A stretch of DNA of 37,995 bases from Eubacterium sp. An11 (GTDB lineage Bacteria > Bacillota > Clostridia > Lachnospirales > Lachnospiraceae): the NCBI RefSeq assembly GCF_002161065.1, contig NZ_NFLV01000032.1, positions 1 through 37,995 on the forward strand, read 5' to 3'. Below the pieces are notes generated by a model. That model saw only the letters and a program-made list of their open reading frames with translations, did not search any database and was not told where the DNA came from. Shown piece by piece: positions 31,914-37,995 of the stretch. Position numbers and translations under genes: made by a program. Numbering within the stretch: the stretch's first letter is position 1; every line of letters starts with the position of its first letter.

Positions 31914-33305
31914 TTAGTTGGCTTTCTTGCGTGTTGCGAAGAAGAGACCTGCTGCGGAGATCATGATGACACAACCTGCGATGGTGAAGAGGGTTGTACC
32001 CATGCCACCGGTTTCTGGAAGAGAGGAAAGTGTGGTATTTGTCACTTGAGTAATACCATTGTTACCAAAATCATTAAATGAATATGTTGTAGTGGTAACT
32101 TCAACACCATCTTCATCCGTTTCTGTAACCGTAGAAGGAGTAGGATTCTCCCAATTCGAAGGTCTGCTTAACTGTATTGGTGTTTTATCTACGCTATATC
32201 CTGCTGGAGCTTCGGTTTCTACAAGATAATAGTTTTCCTGGGCATCTAAACCATAAATCGTTACTTCTCCGTTTTCACCTACCACTATATTTTCTTGTAC
32301 AGGTACGGTTGTTTCTTCTTGATACTCACTTACCAATCCTTTATAGAGATTGAATTTAGCACCCGCCAATTTAGTCTGCAGATTCTCAGCATCCACTTTA
32401 TAGATTGTTGTTTTTACCGGATCAGATACTACTTCATAACCAGTTTTTGTACCGTTAGTATTGGAAACAACTTTATTTTTTACAGGATTATCAGCCTTAT
32501 TTACATTATCACTAACAGTTGCTAAATATGTAATTTTAATATCATTTCCTGCTTTTGTAGAATCATAATTAATAGTAATAGTCAATATATTCCCACTTAT
32601 ATCAACACTATAATCACTATCTAAGGTGCCTGCTCCCTCTACTACTACGGAATTCGCATTAAACGTTGCATTTGTCAAAGTATCTACAATTGTAAAAGTA
32701 GGGTTACTATAGTTTGCCGAAATATAAGGATATGCTCTTGTTACAGTATAGTTAATAACGTCACCTGCTTGCACTGACTTGTCTTCATCTGCAACAATTT
32801 TAGTTATTGTATCAGGCTCACCTTTTGCCTTTACATTAATATCACCAGAAGCATTGACTGGGACATAAACCAATGTCGGAGAATATGTATATCCATCCTT
32901 AACCGGAACAACCAAGTATAAACCGGCACTTGTTACAGTAAAACTATTTCCTGTTATCGTAGTTGTTGCTAAGCTTTTTAAATCTTCGAGTAAACTTGCT
33001 AATTCATTACTAGTTGTAAGAGTTCCACTTGCATCGCCATTTTTTTCACTCTTAGCTATGTCTCCAAGATCACCTACATCAATTTGATGCTGTTCAAAGA
33101 TACTTTCACCTGCAACTATAGACCAACCATCTGGATTGTCTCTGTCTGCTTCTACAAGCTGTACATAACTAAGTGCTGCCGCACCTTCATTGCTAATAAC
33201 AATCCTTGCATTTGCATCATTTTCTTCTGCCATTGCGGTTATGCCTAATCCCATAACCATTGCCAATGTCATTAACAAGGCAAATAATTTTTTCATTCTC
33301 TTCAT
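31914..33305 (-). CDS. LPETG-anchored pilin (SpaA/FimA type)
   Basis: 463 residues from the ATG at 33305, which has AAGGAG upstream; the longer frame to 33371 has no SD. Signal peptide to about residue 26 (cut at AMA|EE). The N-terminal domain ends SPTLVYVPVN..DINVKAKGEP, the place of the pilin lysine motif. An isopeptide middle domain (about 170-310) and a Cna_B domain with E-box YYLVETEAPAGYS follow, then the sorting signal LPETGG, a membrane helix and RKKAN. It is probably the major (backbone) pilin polymerised by the sortases downstream. The middle is AT-rich whereas both ends are GC-richer. Confidence 0.92.
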   Translation of the reverse strand: MKRMKKLFALLMTLAMVMGLGITAMAEENDANARIVISNEGAAALSYVQLVEADRDNPDGWSIVAGESIFEQHQIDVGDLGDIAKSEKNGDASGTLTTSNELASLLEDLKSLATTTITGNSFTVTSAGLYLVVPVKDGYTYSPTLVYVPVNASGDINVKAKGEPDTITKIVADEDKSVQAGDVINYTVTRAYPYISANYSNPTFTIVDTLTNATFNANSVVVEGAGTLDSDYSVDISGNILTITINYDSTKAGNDIKITYLATVSDNVNKADNPVKNKVVSNTNGTKTGYEVVSDPVKTTIYKVDAENLQTKLAGAKFNLYKGLVSEYQEETTVPVQENIVVGENGEVTIYGLDAQENYYLVETEAPAGYSVDKTPIQLSRPSNWENPTPSTVTETDEDGVEVTTTTYSFNDFGNNGITQVTNTTLSSLPETGGMGTTLFTIAGCVIMISAAGLFFATRKKAN

Positions 33306-33322
33306 AATACATCTCCTTTTCC

Positions 33323-33396
33323 GGGGATTGTCCCCTTTGTTGTTATTGATTGCTATGATGTTTTGTTTCATCCTAGCGGCTCCTGGGGGCGCCGCT
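33323..33396 (-). repeat. Two hairpins between the tip adhesin and pilin genes
   Basis: GGGGA/TCCCC (33323-33327, 33331-33335) and AGCGGC/GCCGCT (33375-33380, 33391-33396), neither with a U-run. They could tune the ratio of the two proteins by mRNA processing or partial stop. Confidence 0.45.
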
Positions 33397-33411
33397 GAAA
33401 AATCTTTTTCA

Positions 33412-36400
33412 TTACTTTTTCAGCAGCACCTCCTGTTTACGTTTTTGTCTATATACTATCAGCGCTGCTCCTGCCATGAGGAGGGTTCCGCTGAGGGTAT
33501 ACCAGTAGATGCCCGGGCCACCGGCGGACGGGAGGTTGTAGAGGACATCATTTTTAATTTTAAGAGTAATCGTATTATTGACGGTAACTAATTCCCACAT
33601 TTCTGTCTTGTTATCACTTATCTCGGTGCCATTTTGTGTAATTAGCTTAACTGTTCCTCCATCAACCTGGAAATATATTTCTTCATCAAGAAGCTGATAT
33701 CCGGTCGGAGCTTTCGTCTCTATAAGTTTATAGTAACCTGCTGGTAAATTTAATTCCGAGGCTCCAGTAGATTGAACATTAATCGTTCCATAGCCCTCTA
33801 CTGGTGTTTCATACCATTGAATTGTATTTCCTTCCTTATCTCCCTTATAAAGACTAAAGACAGCTCCCTCCTGCACGTTATCATAACTGGTGCCATATTT
33901 GATAATATCAATTGAAGTTTTTTCCACTGTATAATTATTGGTAACTTCAATATCACCATTTGTTCTACCTGACCAACTATAGTCACCTCTTAAAACATGC
34001 TTCCATTGACTCGTTCCTCCTAGAAAATTCAGGATTCCTTTTCCCTCTTCCCCTGAACCAGGAGTAAACTGTATATATCCCTTACTTCCAACTTGAATTC
34101 CTGTAATCAAATCATTTCCCGAATAAAAACTACATTCATTTACGCTTACTTTACCTGTAGTGAAATTAGAAGGGACTGCATTTGAATTCATCCAATTTAC
34201 TACTGCCAACTTCTGCGCAGAACTCAATGTTTCTGAGGTCCATACAAAATAACCATCTTGAGAAGTTAATGATGCAGCTATAATAGATTGACTTCCAATT
34301 TTAATACTCACATTATTATTCTCTGTTATGACCGTTGGATTAGAACTAAATTCCCATGTCGATTCTGATACAGAAATTTCTGATCCCAAACCTGATGAAC
34401 TATTTATATAACCATCTAAGCCTTCATTTTTTTCTGTTACCATATAGGTTCCTGTGTTACAGTTGTCCAACCGCCAAGTAAAAGTATAATCCTGAACTGC
34501 ATTCCAAGCATCTGAATTTTCTGTCACATCTGGTTCTATTGTTACATTTTCATCTGTCAATTTCAAAGTAAATGAATTTTGTGGATTTTCCTTTTCTGAA
34601 ACTGTTAATTCAAACTCATCTGGCTCCATCAATTCTCTAATTTGATTCCATGACAATCCTGAAAATGTTTTACTTACTGTAATATACGGGCGCGTATCCT
34701 CTTCAGCAGTATATTTATTGGTAACAATAACCTTTGCATTGTCATCTATTTTTATTTTTCCAGTTGCAGAATCTTCTGTATTTATTTCATCTGCTCCAGA
34801 TGCCGTGTAAGATGGATTCGCATAAACTGTGGAATCTAAGCCAATCTCTTCTACTTTAAAAGATGTTCCAGATGGAATACCCGTCTTTTTCACATCTCCT
34901 TGGCCTTCTACGGTATATGCATAGCCAAGAATTACTACTACCTGACCCGCTTTTAAAGTAATTTCTCCGTTATTAGTAATTTGTTCTGTTTGTAGCAAGG
35001 CATTCTCGTAATTATTGCCGATTTTATAACTGCCAGTATATACTTCACCTGCCAAAGTTACCTTTACTTTAAAAGCATCATCACTGGTACTACCTTCCTG
35101 CATCTTCTTTTCTATAATAAGGTGCTTCATATTAGTAGCAGCACATCGGTTCTGGAAATTAACAACATAGTTTTCACCGACAGTTAAAATTGTACTTTCT
35201 ATTCCTTCACCAGAATCTATTATGGAGTCATCATATTCATTAACAACTCCTGATGATTCAATTATGACTTCATCATATGTATCGCTACTTAACCCGGTCT
35301 CTTTCACATAATATTTAGTTCCCTGATCAAACTGATTACTAAAAAGTGCCTGTTCTCCATGTTTTAATACTATTTTCCCATCTGTGATTGATTGGTTAGG
35401 CACCCTTGTTCCATCTGCTTTAATAAGCGTATAGGTTCCAGTAGTGACTTGATCAAAGTCATCTTTATCCTCTCCTGCTTCACCTGTATACAACTCAAAC
35501 TCAAATTCAACATCGCTGTAAGCGCCTTGTTCATAATTAGAAATTTCTTTTCCAATTGTTATACTATCTTTTGGCATAACAGGCATATTGAATCCAATTT
35601 CACAATTGGATGCTCCTGCACCTCTTTCCAAGTAGAAGAATTTCATTTCGTGGGAACTAAAGTTTTTAAAGGATGTATAGGTTCCATTACTATCCTTATT
35701 GAAAATTTCATCCAAATAACTATTTACTTCGGTATTACTTGGATTATTGTGACTTTCCCTATATGCTGCTGCAAACGCCTCAGCTATGGTTCTGATACCA
35801 TTCCCTTCTTTTATAGTGCCATCTATACTTATAGCTCCTGTGCTAAAATTGATAGTTCCACTTTGCAGATAATGAATTCCGCCCAAATCCAGAACCTTTA
35901 CGCCATCTATAAATACCCATACATCATCATCACCTGTAAAAGTGAATGTCATATCTCTGCCATTCACTTTGCCATCTTTCGGCTGATAGAATGTTGCATT
36001 GATATTCATACCAAACCATAAGTCTGTCATAGCCCTTCCACCGGCAACTGATGAAATCCCACCGTTTTGCGCGTTTCCCGGGAGCTGATTAAAAGGCAGA
36101 AAATTTCCGACCTCAAAACCTGCCACCCCTTCATTTACATTCGGGCTAAGTTTTGCATTATATAAATCCAACCGCCATTGCTGAGTGTTTAGTTGGGCAT
36201 GATTATCTGCACTATTATAATAATAATATCCCTCACTATTTTTTTGGAATAATCCATTCAAGCCTTTATAGGCCCCAGTCACTCCAGTTGATCCATTTCC
36301 AAATAAATAACCAAGATTGGCCTCTCCTCCCCATAATTCAGGGAATCCATCATCCAAATTATATTTTACATAATTCTGATAAATTCCTTGAGAACCGCTA

Positions 36401-37926
36401 CTAGGATCAGTATATTTTATATCTCCAAGATTTTTTCCGCCATCTAACTCTGTACCACCACCATAGAAATAAAATCCTGCATTGTAAGCTGAACCCTGAT
36501 TTATACCGTTATTATAATTAAACAGATTAATATCTATACCTTCCGCAACAGAATCCACTGTGCTTACTTTATCAACATCTGTTGGACTCCTATCTCCATA
36601 TTCAAAATAAACATTCTGATTGTTTCCAACATTAACCCAAGAGCCCGAATAAGAATATTGCCATTCCTGATCATTATCATTATATCTAATTGTCGTTATG
36701 GTCCTTTTATTACTGATATACCCACCTTTTATATATGCACGCTGATATACATATGTATCATTATCAATATTATCTATCATCGTACTTAACTGTGCTACAT
36801 TTACTTCCTTTGCAATAGATATATTTCTTATAATAGTCTGATTATTTATTGTCGAAAGATTACCATTATTTTCTACATTAATACTGTTTCCATCGGTATC
36901 CACACAATACACAGTTAATGATCTTTCCTTATTATCAATCCATGTAATAGTAAATACTGAAAAACTATTTGTTACAAATTCAGCTTTTTCAACAGCCTGT
37001 ACATCTGTTGCCTGTACGTTTTCCACCTGGTTGCTTTCCGACATATTCACAACTTCTTTTACATCGCCATTTTCATTTTCTTCCAGGTGCATTACTGTTA
37101 CATCCATATCAGGAGCTTCTTTTTCTGATAAACCGTCTGGAAGAACAGAGTTCTTATATGTAAGAGATACCTTAACTTCTCCTGACGGTTCAATTTCATT
37201 GCCCTCTTTATCTACAAAGGTAATATCATAAGCGAAAAAGCCCGCGATATCCTCATTGTTCTCTGCCACTTTTGCCTCAAGCTGTTCTTTCACCTCTGCA
37301 TACTGTTCTTGTGTATCTTCATTATTTTCTAAGACAGGAACAACCTTTAAAGATACTCCTTCTGGAATGGCATTTTGATCATTCGCAGTAACTGTAACAA
37401 TCACATCGTCATCTTCATATGTCAGTTTCGCTGCTGCTACGCTAGGTGTTTCTGTTGAAGTCTCTTCCTCTGATTCTGATGTCTCTTCAGCAGCTTCGGA
37501 AGTCTCTTCCGCACTTCCAGTCGTAGCCGTTTCCTCGGCTCCTTCTGTATCTTTTTTCTCAGAGGTCTCGGAAGATTCTTCTGTCTCCTCTTTCTTTTCT
37601 GTGGTCGTTGCTGTAGTAGACTCTTCCTTTTTCTCAGTGGTTGCCCCTGTAGTTTCTTCCTTCTTTTCCGTGGTCTTCGTCTCAGGAGCTTCTTCTTTCG
37701 TCTCCTCAGTCTCTTCTGAAGACTTTGACGTATCTTTACTATTATCTGAGGATTTTTCTTCCTCTGATGTACCTTCATTCTTTGCTGTTCTGGTCTCTTT
37801 TGCCTGTTTCTCTGTGGTGGTCGTCTCTGCTGCCGGAGTGTCCGCCAGTATGGAGACGCTGTTGCAGATGACCAGTACCATACAAAGCAGGAACGCGATC
37901 ATTTTTTTCTTCATTTTACTTTTCAT
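33412..37926 (-). CDS. Large tip-type pilus adhesin with fibro-slime domain and LPSAG signal
   Basis: 1504 residues. Signal peptide to about residue 29 (cut near ILA|DT), then a low-complexity Thr/Glu/Ser/Lys stalk (about 34-163) with repeats of TTEKKEE. A folded part follows, including a fibro-slime domain around 655-690 (TFTGDDDVWVFIDGVKV, then LDLGGIHY), the hallmark of tip pilins, and several Ig-like/Cna_B-like domains (IEKKMQEG, ITVSKTFSG). The last Cna_B domain (about 1340-1460) has the E-box YYKLIETKAPTGY. The sorting signal is LPSAGG, a variant of LPxTG, then a membrane helix and RQKRKQ. AGGAGGAGG precedes the ATG. First gene of the pilus locus; likely adhesion ligand on the host or food surface, unknown. 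Confidence 0.9.
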   Translation of the reverse strand: MKSKMKKKMIAFLLCMVLVICNSVSILADTPAAETTTTEKQAKETRTAKNEGTSEEEKSSDNSKDTSKSSEETEETKEEAPETKTTEKKEETTGATTEKKEESTTATTTEKKEETEESSETSEKKDTEGAEETATTGSAEETSEAAEETSESEEETSTETPSVAAAKLTYEDDDVIVTVTANDQNAIPEGVSLKVVPVLENNEDTQEQYAEVKEQLEAKVAENNEDIAGFFAYDITFVDKEGNEIEPSGEVKVSLTYKNSVLPDGLSEKEAPDMDVTVMHLEENENGDVKEVVNMSESNQVENVQATDVQAVEKAEFVTNSFSVFTITWIDNKERSLTVYCVDTDGNSINVENNGNLSTINNQTIIRNISIAKEVNVAQLSTMIDNIDNDTYVYQRAYIKGGYISNKRTITTIRYNDNDQEWQYSYSGSWVNVGNNQNVYFEYGDRSPTDVDKVSTVDSVAEGIDINLFNYNNGINQGSAYNAGFYFYGGGTELDGGKNLGDIKYTDPSSGSQGIYQNYVKYNLDDGFPELWGGEANLGYLFGNGSTGVTGAYKGLNGLFQKNSEGYYYYNSADNHAQLNTQQWRLDLYNAKLSPNVNEGVAGFEVGNFLPFNQLPGNAQNGGISSVAGGRAMTDLWFGMNINATFYQPKDGKVNGRDMTFTFTGDDDVWVFIDGVKVLDLGGIHYLQSGTINFSTGAISIDGTIKEGNGIRTIAEAFAAAYRESHNNPSNTEVNSYLDEIFNKDSNGTYTSFKNFSSHEMKFFYLERGAGASNCEIGFNMPVMPKDSITIGKEISNYEQGAYSDVEFEFELYTGEAGEDKDDFDQVTTGTYTLIKADGTRVPNQSITDGKIVLKHGEQALFSNQFDQGTKYYVKETGLSSDTYDEVIIESSGVVNEYDDSIIDSGEGIESTILTVGENYVVNFQNRCAATNMKHLIIEKKMQEGSTSDDAFKVKVTLAGEVYTGSYKIGNNYENALLQTEQITNNGEITLKAGQVVVILGYAYTVEGQGDVKKTGIPSGTSFKVEEIGLDSTVYANPSYTASGADEINTEDSATGKIKIDDNAKVIVTNKYTAEEDTRPYITVSKTFSGLSWNQIRELMEPDEFELTVSEKENPQNSFTLKLTDENVTIEPDVTENSDAWNAVQDYTFTWRLDNCNTGTYMVTEKNEGLDGYINSSSGLGSEISVSESTWEFSSNPTVITENNNVSIKIGSQSIIAASLTSQDGYFVWTSETLSSAQKLAVVNWMNSNAVPSNFTTGKVSVNECSFYSGNDLITGIQVGSKGYIQFTPGSGEEGKGILNFLGGTSQWKHVLRGDYSWSGRTNGDIEVTNNYTVEKTSIDIIKYGTSYDNVQEGAVFSLYKGDKEGNTIQWYETPVEGYGTINVQSTGASELNLPAGYYKLIETKAPTGYQLLDEEIYFQVDGGTVKLITQNGTEISDNKTEMWELVTVNNTITLKIKNDVLYNLPSAGGPGIYWYTLSGTLLMAGAALIVYRQKRKQEVLLKK
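37573..37674 (-). repeat. Stalk repeat coding TTEKKEE units
   Basis: Three copies of a 33-36 nt unit (residues about 85-118) encode TTEKKEE followed by a short Thr/Ala/Gly spacer. The copies are imperfect. The unit length is a multiple of three, so changes in copy number would keep the frame. Confidence 0.6.
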
Positions 37927-37995
37927 GGCTGCCTCCTCCTATTTTTTATTCTTCTGAACTAAAGCATTGTCTATCAATTTCAACATTTCCAAGGC

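Overview
The window looks like chromosomal DNA from a Gram-positive anaerobe of the Clostridia, most likely Lachnospiraceae. Four things point there: an LTA-synthase-type enzyme, sortase-assembled pili with LPxTG-like signals, strong AGGAGG ribosome-binding sites, and a CdaA/CdaR pair. No tRNA, rRNA, CRISPR array or transposase was seen. Nearly all genes lie on the minus strand; the exceptions are the queuosine operon (6858-9355) and a gene fragment at the left edge.

Layout. 1-1450: an AT-rich, probably acquired segment with the end of a membrane-protein gene (+) running into a Ser/Thr kinase gene (-). 1449-3638: a small operon of an exported basic protein, a GNAT acetyltransferase and an AAA-type ATPase. 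3764-6634: a YdcF-family protein, a YihY/BrkB membrane protein, a 6S RNA gene (about 5754-5972) and a DUF5662 protein. 6692-9403: a divergent promoter pair, a probable preQ1-I riboswitch with terminator, and queD-queE-folE-queC, which makes preQ0 from GTP, closed by a bidirectional terminator. 9469-11984: nfo, an MBL-fold hydrolase, ridA and an HPr-like protein. 12210-13709: glpK. 13990-15322: a TetR-type regulator and a TrmH/SpoU methyltransferase. 15412-18993: a c-di-AMP operon (two uncharacterised membrane proteins, cdaA, cdaR). 19255-23963: argF-birA-small protein-coaX-dusB, then greA from its own consensus promoter. 24093-25970: an LTA-synthase-like phosphoglycerol transferase. 26168-27585: NfeD and an SPFH protein. 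27875-37926: a pilus locus with a 1504-residue tip-type adhesin, an LPETG pilin, two class C sortases and a second pilin with an unusual KTGD sorting signal.

The parts most worth attention are: the 9-nt repeat that encodes the end of CdaA and the start of CdaR in two frames; the two unknown membrane proteins coupled to cdaA; the pilus locus with its AT-rich gene cores between GC-richer ends; the 6S RNA; the preQ1 attenuator; an HPr with His15 and Ser46 but no Arg17; and a hairpin leader ahead of greA. No clearly new multi-gene defence or mobile system was recognised. Assignments rest on reading motifs by eye; no database search was run.
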